64,000 bases of DNA from Hofstenia miamia (Eukaryota; Xenacoelomorpha; Acoela), in assembly GCA_004352715.1 (NCBI GenBank), contig SCFE01000007.1, positions 801,678-865,677 on the forward strand, in the 5' to 3' direction. This document shows, piece after piece, positions 1 through 11,985 of the stretch (position 1 is the stretch's first letter; each line of letters begins with the position of its first letter). The notes under the pieces are model-generated. The model was not told the DNA's origin. It did no database searches and saw nothing but the letters and a program-made list of their open reading frames with translations. The position numbers and the translations under genes are program-made.

Positions 1-376
1 ATCTAGCGAGACTGGTCTAATATATGTGCTAAAATTTTATTTTATTCTCAAAAATGAAATGTTTCCTAGGAATTAGTTTCAAACACATATATATATATAT
101 ATATATATAAGATACTTTCTGTACTATGGGAATCGAGATTTTTGCGTACAAAGCGTATCTGGCCCAGTTTTTCCCATAGTACAGAGCGAATCCTGCTCCG
201 CATTTTTTAAAAAATTGATCGAATTATTTTTTTAGTATTAGTGTGCTATCAGATCTGCATAAAGGTCTAGATACAAGAATTTGAGCAACTTCTAATAAAT
301 AGGTCAAATTTTAGGAATTTTTTCAAAAAATATATTTATATATTCGTTTTGTACTATTATTCTATATTTTTTTAGA
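1..376. other. AT-rich non-coding start of window
   Basis: No gene is seen. The stretch holds a (TA)n microsatellite at about 87-109, a strong hairpin (119-184, listed separately) and AT-rich low-complexity DNA. Short runs such as acaaagcgtat recur here and again near 640-980, so this is probably part of a dispersed repeat. Confidence 0.6.
119..184. repeat. Perfect 14-bp inverted repeat (hairpin)
   Basis: CTGTACTATGGGAA (119-132) is exactly complementary to TTCCCATAGTACAG (171-184) with a 38-bp loop. It lies right beside a TA microsatellite. A hairpin with a related stem (GATACTATGGAA) sits inside a TIR-bounded MITE at 22320-22372, so the two may belong to one MITE family. Without outer TIRs here this remains an inference. 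Confidence 0.7.
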
Positions 377-610
377 ATGACTGAGAATGATAAATTTTGT
401 GATATAAGTTCTGTTGATCTTAATATTGAACTAGATGTTGTGGAAATGAGCCAAAGAAAAGTCACTGATCGCCACAAGCCATCTAAAAAAAGATTTTCTT
501 ATGTTTGTAATAAAAATATTGTTAGCATGCGCCAACATCTAACAGTATATACCGATGAGGAATATAAAAATTATACGCATTTTCAAGTAATATTAAGTGT
601 ACTAGATTAA
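377..610 (+). CDS. Short hypothetical ORF, 77 codons
   Basis: An ATG-initiated open frame follows directly after a T-rich run ending in tttttttag, which resembles a 3' splice acceptor. The predicted protein is charged, with no signal peptide, membrane segment or recognised motif. The surroundings are repeats, and the frame may be chance or a fragment of a repeat-borne ORF. I do not recognise it. Confidence 0.2.
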   Translation: MTENDKFCDISSVDLNIELDVVEMSQRKVTDRHKPSKKRFSYVCNKNIVSMRQHLTVYTDEEYKNYTHFQVILSVLD

Positions 611-632
611 AAATTAAAAAAAATTTTTTTTA

Positions 633-981
633 AAAAAACAGGTACAAAGCGTATATATAAATATATTTTTTGTACAAAGCAAATCTATAAATTTTTGAAA
701 AAATACATAACGAATCTATGTATAAAAAAAGTGTACTCAGCGTATCTTATATATATATATATATATATATTGTAAAAAACAAGAAATATTTTATGTAGTA
801 AACATGTTTCGAGTGTCTCCACTCATCGTCAGTACAAACTAAAATAATATGGTGGTAAATACNAAAAAACAGGTACAAAGCGTATATATAAATATATTTT
901 TTGTACAAAGCAAATCTATAAATTTTTGAAAAAATACATAACGAATCTATGTATAAAAAAAGTGTACTCAGCGTATCTTAT
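633..981. repeat. 118-bp direct duplication around a single N
   Basis: Positions 633-750 and 864-981 are identical over 118 bp, and the second copy begins immediately after an isolated N at 863. A contig end repeated after a one-base gap is the usual mark of overlapping contigs that were not merged. Real tandem duplication is possible but less likely. Confidence 0.75.
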
Positions 982-1290
982 GAATATATATATATATATA
1001 ATATACTAATGGCTTCCTCTTTCACAAATCCGCTACATTGAGGGACTTGAGTAAAATTTTCCATACTACATAGACGGATTTGGGGTGTTGGGCCGAAAAT
1101 TAAATTTTTTGCGATTACTCGCTAAAAAAACTTATCGATCCTTAAAATATTTTGCATGAAGGTAGGGACTACTAAGACTGTGTCCTACAAAAATGCAGGA
1201 ATTTATTTAGGAAAAATCAGCTTATATATATGGTTATGTGGAAAAATACATGGAGGGAGGTATTTATGTATATATATATATATATATATA

Positions 1291-2290
1291 NNNNNNNNNN
1301 NNNNNNNNNNNNNNNNNNNNNNNNNNNNNNNNNNNNNNNNNNNNNNNNNNNNNNNNNNNNNNNNNNNNNNNNNNNNNNNNNNNNNNNNNNNNNNNNNNNN
1401 NNNNNNNNNNNNNNNNNNNNNNNNNNNNNNNNNNNNNNNNNNNNNNNNNNNNNNNNNNNNNNNNNNNNNNNNNNNNNNNNNNNNNNNNNNNNNNNNNNNN
1501 NNNNNNNNNNNNNNNNNNNNNNNNNNNNNNNNNNNNNNNNNNNNNNNNNNNNNNNNNNNNNNNNNNNNNNNNNNNNNNNNNNNNNNNNNNNNNNNNNNNN
1601 NNNNNNNNNNNNNNNNNNNNNNNNNNNNNNNNNNNNNNNNNNNNNNNNNNNNNNNNNNNNNNNNNNNNNNNNNNNNNNNNNNNNNNNNNNNNNNNNNNNN
1701 NNNNNNNNNNNNNNNNNNNNNNNNNNNNNNNNNNNNNNNNNNNNNNNNNNNNNNNNNNNNNNNNNNNNNNNNNNNNNNNNNNNNNNNNNNNNNNNNNNNN
1801 NNNNNNNNNNNNNNNNNNNNNNNNNNNNNNNNNNNNNNNNNNNNNNNNNNNNNNNNNNNNNNNNNNNNNNNNNNNNNNNNNNNNNNNNNNNNNNNNNNNN
1901 NNNNNNNNNNNNNNNNNNNNNNNNNNNNNNNNNNNNNNNNNNNNNNNNNNNNNNNNNNNNNNNNNNNNNNNNNNNNNNNNNNNNNNNNNNNNNNNNNNNN
2001 NNNNNNNNNNNNNNNNNNNNNNNNNNNNNNNNNNNNNNNNNNNNNNNNNNNNNNNNNNNNNNNNNNNNNNNNNNNNNNNNNNNNNNNNNNNNNNNNNNNN
2101 NNNNNNNNNNNNNNNNNNNNNNNNNNNNNNNNNNNNNNNNNNNNNNNNNNNNNNNNNNNNNNNNNNNNNNNNNNNNNNNNNNNNNNNNNNNNNNNNNNNN
2201 NNNNNNNNNNNNNNNNNNNNNNNNNNNNNNNNNNNNNNNNNNNNNNNNNNNNNNNNNNNNNNNNNNNNNNNNNNNNNNNNNNNNNNNNNN
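1291..2290. other. Assembly gap, 1000 N
   Basis: Exactly 1000 N, so the true size is unknown. The left edge is a (TA)n microsatellite, which explains the break. Apparent ORFs spanning the gap are artefacts. Confidence 0.98.
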
Positions 2291-3640
2291 AACTTATATC
2301 ACTGAATTCTTTAGTGATAAAGGACTGTGTATTGATATTAGTAAAATTCAAGTTAAGCTTTCTAAGTTTAAAAATTTTTTTAGATGGCATCATTGAAAAT
2401 ATACTTAAAAATGTTCCATTCGACAATATTTTTACTCTAAATTCTTGTTCCCAAACGTTAAATTACATCGTGTCACAGATCAATCAAGCCCTAAACAAAG
2501 TAGCACGGCCCGCCAGGTAATCAACTAATCACAAAGATTTAATTTAAGGGCAAATGATAATCAAGTAAATAAGATTACTGCAAACCTAAAGCAGAAACTA
2601 GTTAGATATAATCCGACCGAAATAAATTGGACTAATTACGAAAGATCAAAAAATTAATTAAGGACTTATGCGCTAAATATTCAACTTTAAAACAACGTCA
2701 ATTTTTGAAAACTTAAAACAACGTCAATTTTTTGAAAACTTAAATTTTTCTAAACAAACGTAGAAATTTTTAAACTGTTTCATTGGGAAATTGAAAGGGC
2801 TCAATAGTGAAATTTCAGAAATATATATTAATAATACAAAACATACTGATAAAAAGGATATTAGATCATTTAAATCAGATATTTAAAGAATTAGTTAACT
2901 AAAATTTCTCTATGAGAACTTATGCTGTCAAAATGTAAGTCAATGATTGAATTTAGCCATCTACTTTAAGAGAACTACACCTTTTACCGATGAATTTCGG
3001 ACTATGTGCCAATGAATTTCGGAAATATGACATTGAATTTCGGAAATGTGACATTGAATTTCGGACAAGTTACCAATGAAATTCGGACAACATGCCAATG
3101 AATTTCGGACATTTTTTATTACTGTNGTGAACAAATTAATGTTGGTGCAAAGCTGTTACAAAGCTCCCATTAAATGAAGTTGTGGACCACTATCTCAAAT
3201 ACCCTAGTGCTCAAATGTTTAGCTTTCCATGACAATTAATAAAATAACCTGACAAAGAAAAGCAAAGTAAATCCAATGAATTAACTTCATCACCAAAATA
3301 ATAAATCACACTACTTTAATACTTGCAATTAATAAACATTCAAATATTTGGCTAGTACCTGTTAATCTAAGTTGTTGAAAAATTTCGATTCTCTGATTTT
3401 CCTTCATCTGCTGATTGCCTATTATGCACGTCAGCATTAATTAGTGTTTGCAACTTTGGTCATTCACCATTTGTCAAATACATTGCCAAATTAATTAATA
3501 TGCAAAAATACTGTATTGTAATTTTACAAATGAATTAACTAATTGTCATCATGTGTTTACAATAAATATTTATTCAACATTTTAGTCTTAGTTCTTTCCT
3601 TCATTTCTCTTAACTTGACCACACATGATTGGATTATGTT
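2291..3640. other. No recognisable gene; minisatellites
   Basis: Right of the gap, two different frames (2291-2390 and 2392-2520) are open and lysine-rich but match nothing I know. Positions 2681-2745 hold a roughly 30-bp sequence (cttaaaacaacgtcaatttt) in two tandem copies. Positions 2988-3110 hold a minisatellite listed separately. About 3350-3643 is the possible LTR of the minus-strand element that ends at 3661. Confidence 0.5.
2988..3110. repeat. Minisatellite, about 19-20 bp unit, 6 copies
   Basis: The core aatgaatttcgga or attgaatttcgga recurs six times with 6-8 variable bases between copies. Units differ by point changes (ggactatgtgcc, ggaaatatgaca, ggacaagttacc), so the array is not freshly expanded. 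Confidence 0.85.
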
Positions 3641-3653
3641 ACACTCCCCCTCC
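3350..3653 (-). repeat. Polypurine tract and possible 3' LTR
   Basis: On the minus strand the ORF ending at 3661 is followed within 10 bp by a purine run GGAGGGGGAG (3644-3653), then TGTAACA, an end typical of LTRs. An AATAAA signal lies about 80 bp further on. No second LTR copy was found, so the far end is a guess. Confidence 0.45.
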
Positions 3654-3660
3654 AGCATAG

Positions 3661-5590
3661 CTAATTAAGGATCACGACTCTTTCTCCATGGACCATCTCT
3701 ACAGCCTGTTTTATCATCATGTTAGCATCTAGCATCTCCCATTCTGTTTTCTTGAACCTTTCATCTTTTGTTAGCTTAAGCACCACTTCCTTCTTCATTG
3801 TCACCATTTTCTTATGTCTCAAAAACATAGGATTTTTCAATTTGTTTGAAATCATACACATGCTCCTCAGTTCATTTAGTTTGCCATTGAACTCCTTGTA
3901 ATACTTTTCATATAGTTTCAAGCATTTGATCGCTATCATGAGCATCATCATTGCATCCACTCTACTCATATGTGCCAGTTCCAGGCATACTGTTGTATTG
4001 GGATAAAAGAACTCATATGTAGACCTCAATGATTTAGATATTGACGCCTCATCATAAAATGTATTTATGTTATTTTCCACCTCTTCTTGCGTTATTTGAT
4101 CTGGATCATTCTTTACTAATCATATCATTGTTATAATTTCCACTCTTCTCATGACATTGTAGTATCTGTAATGAGGACTCCATAATTCACCCCATACTAT
4201 ATCATTTATTCCTAAGAATAACATCACTGTTTGTGTACTTCTTATTTTGATTTTGTTCCTCACCTTCTTTATTTGTTTGTGTACTGCTTCTCTGTCACAG
4301 TATAAATCATATGGCTTTACTGTTCCTTCAATATATATCCTCTCTTTATTGTCATTTCTGACGAGAATTTCTTTTGACTTCTTATATCTTTTGTCTCTTA
4401 CAATTCTTTCTGCATCTTCCAATTTGTTCACGTATGTGTTCTCTTCATGCCATAAAGCTTTTACTGCTTTCTTATTTTTCATTTGCCATGTTGGTAATAG
4501 CATAGGTACAAAAACTGTTGGTGGCAGTGTACACTTTAGTAATGTCGTTAATGTTTGTTTTTTGATTTCTTTGTATGATCCCTCCATTCATGACATTGTT
4601 GCCATTCCAAAAGTTGCAGGATAATTGTTTTTGCTTGTCTTTATATTCTCCCAAAACATATTGGTTAATCCATGTCTCATGAGGTTCTGTGCAGTTTCAG
4701 CCTTCATCATAAATTTCAATGTAATACATTCAATATCAACAGCTAACTGATTATTTGGCTGTAACATTTGATTTATCTCTTGCTTAGTGAATGCTTCCAT
4801 ACAAAGTATCTTTATCCTAGACTTCATTTCTCTTCCATATACTTCACCATATATTCTCTGTACTATGTTGTCTGTCTTCTCTCTTTGTACAGTTATCTCT
4901 ACCAGGAGATGTTTGTCATCAGTATCGACCCAGGATATTTCACTCAGCTCCTTTTCGCCTCACTTTTCCAAATTGACTTTATCTATTTCTCTTTGTGTGT
5001 TTGGGGTTAGTGTGATTGCATTTGATTGTAGCAATAACTCTTCCATTCTCATTTCTTCTTGTGATTTGCTAACCATCTCTATAATCTCTATTGGTCTATT
5101 TTCTCCTTCTTTTTGCATGATCTCTGATTTCTTAATTATCTTAGTGTAAGCACATTGTGGATATTCTCTAATGTACTTCTTCATCTCATGCATGATCATT
5201 TTGTTTATTTCTTTTGCCACTATCTCTTGAATTGTTTCTAATGTATGGGCACTTTCTCTTCTTATTAGATTATGAGTTGACATCCATGGTTGCTGTTTCA
5301 GCACTCTTAATTTCGTATTTGACATCACTCCCCACATAAACTTTTTTGCTTCATCATTTAATATGTCAATCTCAGCAGGGCATATTCCTGTTTTGTTGGC
5401 AAGTTCTACAATACTCGGTCTGCCCAGCGTATGTTGCTGCATTAACAATCATGTGTAGTATTTTTCGAACTTTTGTTTTACTTTCTTAGTTGGCAATAAT
5501 GATAGTATATCCACATACTGTAACAACCATTGTTTTATGTTTACTGGTATTGGTGTAGCATCATCCAAAAGCAACTAAGCTGCTAGTGAA
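3661..5590 (-). pseudogene. Fragment of an unrecognised element protein family (copy A)
   Basis: Reading from about 5590 down to 3661, a nearly continuous coding stretch of about 640 residues is broken by a few stops and shifts; its longest pieces are 4960-5448, 4588-4827, 4120-4587 and 3661-4080. The protein is rich in K, E, M and I, with no signal peptide, membrane segment or zinc knuckle. Three blocks align by eye with the plus-strand copy at 7.2-9.97 kb: a P-x-P...K-x-WLLQ block near 5520-5560, an NDP-D/N-Q block near 4089-4118, and an LAHxSxxD...MMLMIA block near 3920-3990. No RT, RNase H, integrase, protease or DDE motif is visible. It ends at a polypurine tract, which suggests an LTR-type element. 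It is truncated at its 5' side near 5590. Confidence 0.6.
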
Positions 5591-7199
5591 GAACAACGTC
5601 GAATGATTAACATTAATTAGAATAGATTGTAAAAATTTAGTTATTGATCTTAGTTATTTTTGTAAGATGCAACTAAGCTTTAATATTGTTCAAATTAAGA
5701 AAACTTGTTAGCCGATCAAGAAACATTTGACAAATTAAATTGAGCGAAATAACGCTTATGTAGGAACAGCCATTTTGGCAGACGAATCATTTGAAATTTA
5801 AAATCGGCAGGTACTTTTGTAGAATTTTTATAAATAGCTTTGATTCAACCAGAATTTTGATGAACAATAAATTCTTCGGAGTTTATTTTATTTTTCATTC
5901 TACTCTTATCTGGTTTGATTATTTAGTAAAATGTGCAGCTAGGCAAGTTGTGTCGAGTAGTGGCTGGATTCCATCACGGGATCGATTCTAAGGGTCCTTG
6001 TGCCAGTCACGAAACCGCACTTACGTTACGGTTAGGAGTTTTTTTTTATTCTTGCCTAGTCTGACTATCGATCAATACATGTATGAAATAATCAATGCTT
6101 GAAACAACTAGATAGTTGACACTTAGGAATATATATATGTTCTTAAATGTAGGAGACTCGACTATAATTGACTTGATAAATGACCTTACATGTAATACTA
6201 TTAAATGTAGATGTAGGAAACTGCAAGCTTATTATCTAAATTATTAAGCCGATAGTTTTACTGTAATGGCTATTCTAATATTATGTAAATGCAGTTAGTG
6301 TCAATGCCCGGTTGCTTTACTAAATCAAAACAACAAACACTTTACAAATTTGAGTTTAAGTCAGTTACAACTTTACTTGAGTGCATGCACCAAGCTAACG
6401 TAAGGTACACATAATTAGTTCCAGTTGAGCTGAGGTGGTGCCATGGACTCAATCATCAGTTAAGAAGGAGAGGAGCTGTCTTGTGGAGATCGGCTTCAGG
6501 CAGGAGCCCATGGAAGAACTGAAGAGGAAACGTCATACTGCTCTGTCACCTAAACAGTGATGGTCAATACTCAATTATTTAATTAACATAACTAGTTAAT
6601 AAGAGAGAAAGGTCTGATGGTTCAATAACTTGGTAACACCTCACCCGCAATTTACCGAGTATTCATTATCAGTAGTTAGACACGGCGTAATAAGCTAGGT
6701 GGAGGATGTTACATTCACATATATGGGCTCTTTGTAACAACTTAAACTGGTTAAACTTAATTATGCTGTTGCATTCATTTTGGATTATGGCCAAACAAAA
6801 TTTATTTGTTGTTTATTGTTTTTAAGTTAAAAATTGTTTATTTCAGGGATTCACTATCAAGTTTTCCCACAGAATCTCTTAATTTCTAATATACTAATTT
6901 CCATTAAACTGTGATTTTGAGCTTCAATGACCTCTCAATTTGTGCTGCATTTGAACTAAGCATTTTAAGAACTCAATTTACATAACTTCAATAAACTGCA
7001 AGTGTTATATTAGCAAGTTGCAACATTTGATTCAAAACTCCACAGGAACCCACAAATGGGGGGGGGTCCTTAAAAAAACAGACTTTAAATCAGAGTTGCA
7101 TACCAGTCTGCAGGCTTTACAGACCAGCAGGCTACAGGCCATGTTTTTGCAGGCTTTACCAGCCATAATTAATAAAGAATTGAATTGTTTCTCTTAATT
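5591..7199. other. No gene seen; two GC-richer segments
   Basis: Mostly AT-rich. Around 5931-6030 a GC-richer run contains gggatcgattct, close to an RNA polymerase III B box, but no cloverleaf can be drawn and no matching A box is convincing. Around 6421-6580 another GC-richer patch has no open frame. A 9-bp G run lies at about 7060. TGTTACA at 6711-6717 after a purine run could be an LTR edge but has no partner. Confidence 0.4.
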
Positions 7200-9969
7200 A
7201 CATATTAACCTTTTATATTAAGGTAAATACTGTAACAAATGTAGCCACTGGAAGTAACTTTAATGTGAAAGTGAATCCAGTGAAGAAGGAATGTCTCTTA
7301 CTCGGTGCAGGTGATACTATGGAAATGCATAGGGAAGTAAGTTGTAGTAATCTAATATTAATTATAAAGATTGGTCCATTAACACTGCTTCATTACCTTT
7401 AGATACCTCAAATGATGAAATGAAAAGCTATTGCACAGAGTCCCTGGAGAAGCATTCGTGGGAAAGCACATAAACAAATTTCAAGTCTTACTGAATCTCC
7501 CTGCAGGTCCTTCAGCATTCTCGATTAACATTCAGATGTCTCTAGCTGTAAGACGTCCTCAGCTACTGACTATGATCAACCACCTACAACATCCACTTCT
7601 ATGGTATATAAAATGGTGGGCGAAACTTCATCCAACATACCAGTCAAACGTCGCATCCTTACTCAAATCCCATCTCAAATGTCTACTACATCCAGCAGTC
7701 GCTAGGATTCTCGTTTTGCACAACACAAACAACAACTCTCACTAATGGAAGGCGAAACTATCCACTCCTACTTCATTGCCTCAAGGAGATGCAGATACAT
7801 AACCCACAACAACATCTCCAAACAAACTAGAGAAACTATTTCAAAGATACTAACAGTTGGTGAAAACAAAGTCAACAGCAAAGCTCTACCCACTATTATT
7901 GACTCAGAAAAACGCCCTCTAGTTAACACAATCATGTTCTACCTGGAATTGTTCTTACAAAAACTCAGCTGTGACTACTACTGAAGTACTGTTCACATAA
8001 CTTTTGACAACAACATAGTGCTGAAAAACATTCTCAAATTCCTGAAAAACCAACAACAGTGCAAAGCTCTAGAATACCTCAACATAAATTGGAAAAATGT
8101 CAACCTTGTATACATTCTTAAAACTGAAGAAAAAGAAGACCCAAAAATGGTCCAACACCTCAAATTAATACTAGTAGAATCTCATGTTTACTCTGTTACT
8201 GTCAACTTTGTCGACATACAGGAAACTTCCCCCATCCCAAACAATGTGTTAGATCTCAAAATGTACCCTAAATCCTTCTATATCATCAGAAAGACAACAC
8301 TAGCTCGAACAATGGTAGAAAAAAGTTCATTGGTTACCAACCTCATCTTAATAGATATTCTAATACATCACTTTATACTGCAGATGATCATGGAACAGCA
8401 ATTAGCAATAGACACCATGCTTCTATCACAAACACTCAAAATAATAAATCTTACTGGTTCACCCATCAACACAACCAACATTAAAACCAGATTTGCATTC
8501 TGACAAAAGCAAGAAACTATCAATGACATAAACAACAGATGGTCATAAATCAAAACCACTCTCATCAGCAATGACCAGTAACCAACAATAACCATTGAAT
8601 CACCATCTCTACATTACTCAACAAAAATAGAAAATCTATTGTCTGACATCATTCAAGCCACAGAATTTAACGTCAAAAAGGACTTCTGCCATGAACTATT
8701 CAGTGAAAAACAATTACCAGAAATCCCCACTAAATCAGCCATCTGGATACTATCTATCTTCCTCACTAAAAACCACAACCTAGAAATTCCCTTATCAAAA
8801 GCAAAACAAACTAGTCTCTCCAAGTTATGCTGCTATGAAATCTCAATTGCACCACTACCTTGCAGAGTAAAAAACTGGCTATTACAACTAACACATCTCT
8901 CCACATTGTCTCTAAAAAAGCATCAACAAGTTACCAATACATGTGAAAAGCTGCTATTATGGATAATCAACCAATAAAAAGCACTGGGACACACTTTGCC
9001 TATCATTCTGCAAAACATACTAGGCATCCACAAAAGTGATTTAGACTTCCTACATCCCCACTCATGAAAATATATGTAGGGCACTACCACAGAATCTCAC
9101 TTTGTAAAAACTATGGATACATGTGCACCACTAACAATGGAAATGCTATTCCAAAGATTACCACACAGTATGTAGTCATACCTCCAACTCTGCAGGAACC
9201 ACAACATCAAAGAAAAAAATCTTTTGTTACTCCAATATCTGCAAACCAGTTACCCGGAAATTGCATACAGCATAACCAACATTACTGAGGAGACAACAAA
9301 CATACTTGGTCACTTCAAACCCATCAAAGTGATAACAACACTCCCAAAAACTGTTATATCACTCAAAGAAGAAGAAAAACTCTTAGCAGAATTAACAATA
9401 TGACTCTCACCTAGAATTAAACAATTACTAGAAGAAATCACATATGAAAAATTATCTCAAACAGAAAAAATCTCTACCCCCACATGGATATGAGCTGATA
9501 AAAAATGATCCCAATCAAATGACAGAAGATCTAATTTTACAAAATATTAACTTCCTCTACAAAAATACAAATTACCATCAATCTTTAATGTCAATGTTCA
9601 ATTCTTCTTCCCCAATGCCAAACTAGATACAACATTGGCACATACATCCAACATAGACGTGAAAATGATGCTAATGATTGCTCTAAAAGAACAAAAACTA
9701 TACCAAAGCTTCTACAAAATCTTCCAGCATCACATCAACAATCTCTGACAATCCATCAGCATTCCAGCACCAACAAGGAACCTGAAGTCCATAAGATATC
9801 ACAAAATAAAAACTATCAAACTTGAAATGATTGCTTACCTTAGCAGACAAGAGGACATCACTGAAACTACTTGGGAAGACACTCAAATACTTCAACTTCT
9901 TAATGACACCCAAAACCTACTTTGGCAAACATCACACAATATTTCTTCTGCCTATTTCAGGGTAGCTTA
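7200..9969 (+). pseudogene. Most complete copy of the unrecognised element protein family (copy B)
   Basis: About 900 residues of coding sequence run across 7.2-9.97 kb on the plus strand, interrupted by in-frame stops and frameshifts. Open pieces are 7745-7984, 8018-8503, 8639-8977, 9064-9288 and 9444-9626, with a further readable stretch to about 9969. The upstream half (a Ser/Thr-rich segment, then YFxAxRR near 7763-7790) aligns with the 34-kb minus fragment. The downstream half aligns with copy A, including K-x-WLLQ at about 8870-8887, NDPNQ at about 9505-9520 and LAHxSxxD...MMLMIA at about 9637-9690. No known catalytic motif was found on reading. An LTR-like segment with a TATA box follows. 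I do not know what this protein is; an LTR-element or proviral protein is the leading guess. Confidence 0.6.
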
Positions 9970-10290
9970 GGATGGGTGTGTGGCATTGGCACCTATTTCA
10001 GAAGATTCTAGCTGTTCCTTTTGTCGCCACTAGAGGTTCCCATCACTACATATCTCACTTCCTCTCTAGTTCCCACACTTGATCAGCTACCCTTGCTTAC
10101 ATCATTGTGCAATGTTCATTTTAGTTCTGCCTAGCAGCAGGTTTTGTTGTTGCTTATTGATCTCTATGTATAAATAGGGCTTTATTGTGCACAAGCATTA
10201 ATAAAAGTTTTAGTTCATGGAAATTTGTGTTCTCTTTAGCAGAAAAATTCCATTCACCATTTAGTAAGCTATTAGAATGAATAACACAAC
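9970..10290 (+). repeat. LTR-like segment after copy B
   Basis: Directly after the last codon of copy B comes a purine-rich run (aggatggg) then TGTGTGGC. About 190 bp on are tataaatagggc (TATA-like) and, 25 bp later, aataaaa. This order (purine tract, TG start, TATA box, AATAAA) is that of a retroviral-type LTR. No matching 5' copy was found upstream, so the assignment rests on layout only. Confidence 0.4.
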
Positions 10291-10299
10291 TGTATTGCT

Positions 10300-11985
10300 G
10301 TAAGCATTTGAAGTATGACAAATTATTTGAACATACTGGTGAAGAGGGAACTCATCAATATGTAATTTGCAGAGATGGTCCTACTGAAGATAAAGCAAAA
10401 GGGAAGCTATCTGGCCTCAATGGTAGAAACATTTTGAGTCATGCAGAACAACATTTTACCAATTATCATAAGAAACAAAGGAATGCTATTGACTTAGGTA
10501 CACTGCAATTCAACTGCAAATTAATCAAGGATTTCATGCGAGTACTAAAAGTAATTTGGATATTGAAAATGTTGTTACCTCCCTCACTGAAACTAATGAA
10601 TACATTTCAATCCCTCAAATCAATCAGATTCTTAAAGGCAATTATTTACAACAAATCTGTACCAAATTACAAGACAATTGGAACTGACTTGTCACACCTT
10701 GCTGAACAAAAAGTAAAATAGCCTTTGATGCTAAATTCAAATATGTTCAGACAAAATGTGCTGGTGCTATCTGTCTCATGGATTACCAAAAATTGGTATG
10801 CAAAACTTCAAGTTATTGATTTTAAACAAAATCTAATGTTACAGCTGTTGAAGTCAAAAATAGAATTGAACAATTGGGGTTGGATAGTAAAAAAATGTCT
10901 TGCATCTCAAAATGACAATATCTCTGCAATGATTAATAGTGAAAGAAAGCTGAAGGAAATGATTGAATCAAGTGATAACAAAGACAATGAACAACATGAA
11001 TACATTGTCTATGTAGATTCTGATTTTTAGATTTTGCACAGCACTAATTTTATTAATTTGTAGGTTATGGAGCACATAAGTTAAACAACACAATCTAGGA
11101 TGCAGCTAAGTATATTCAGTTTTTTGTGCAACTGAATGGATTTTGCCATGAAATGCATGGTCCAAAATTGAGCAAAACACAGTGGTATTGCCATTTTTAT
11201 CAGATGCAATTGATATTTAAAAAAATGGATGAACTTAATGTAAAATGACCAGAAAATCCAAGAGAATATAACTGGCTTGACAATTTGGCAATATCAGAAA
11301 TGACTAAAGACAGGAGAAAATATTGGAAACAGCAGGTTTTTTGAAAGTTCTAGTCCTATTGCTAACAAAACCATTGCTGCAGTTTGCCACTTGGAAACAG
11401 TGTGCAGGCATGCTTCTTACAATGAAAATTTGCATAATATGGTTAAAATGTTCATGGCATGGCTGGGAAACACTATGTCACTAGATCTATGGTTGGCTAC
11501 ATTTGCTGATGTAACTCTTGCCTGTTGCTTTCTAAACCCTTCAATTGTCACAAAATAATTTCTTTTGTTCCAGGAAAGTGAAATTGCACCTAAGTACATC
11601 AATAAATTCAATTTGACAGAAGAAGAAAATGATCATTATTCTGAGGTCATATATTTTTATATGCTAAATGAGTCAAAACCTGATGCAGTAGAGGACATAT
11701 TTGCTACTAGCTTTGTAGGAATTCCCAGGAAAACTATGTGCCTTCTACTTGATTATCTTACCAAAGTTGATGAACCTATTTCAGCTTTTGAATTTTTCAG
11801 AAAGATCAATAAAAAGAGGAATTTTTAAAAACTTGAGGATTTGGCCCAATAGATTCTGAGTATTTTGCCATCTGCAAATTGCAAAAGGGCCTTTTTCACT
11901 GCCAAATTTTTCTCAGTAAACCACCAAAATCTCATCTTAATGAAAACAATTCATGATTGCCTGATTATGAGTTCTTAAAGGATGT
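10300..11985 (+). pseudogene. Degenerate hAT-like transposase
   Basis: Coding-like pieces lie at 10308-10721, 10725-11030 and 11565-11828, with further readable stretches between and after. Near 11069-11110 an AHKLNN-x-I-x-DAxK sequence resembles the hAT AHxLNLxVxD block. At 11845-11960, ILSILPSANCKRAFFTAKF followed by a run ending in ETI/DCLI resembles the C-terminal hAT dimerisation region, in which the usual ER is replaced by KR. Frameshifts and stops make it inactive. The first piece contains paired C and H residues that might be a BED-type finger, but this is weak. TIRs were not identified. Confidence 0.5.

Noticed and set aside
1156-2520. Long ORFs on both strands crossing the first N gap
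   Set aside because: The frame is open only because 1000 N were translated as X; the flanks are TA repeats and unrelated sequence.
2988-3110. CRISPR-like array
   Set aside because: Units are 19-20 bp minisatellite copies with 6-8 bp variable parts, not repeat-spacer structure, and the DNA is eukaryotic.
3719-5149. Plus-strand ORFs at 3719-3901, 4247-4624, 4768-5149
   Set aside because: Hydrophobic shadows of the minus-strand coding sequence, which aligns with copy B; the plus frames do not.
5931-6030. Possible tRNA or tRNA-derived SINE
   Set aside because: A B-box-like gggatcgattct is present, but no cloverleaf, no good A box and no discriminator or CCA-side stem can be formed.
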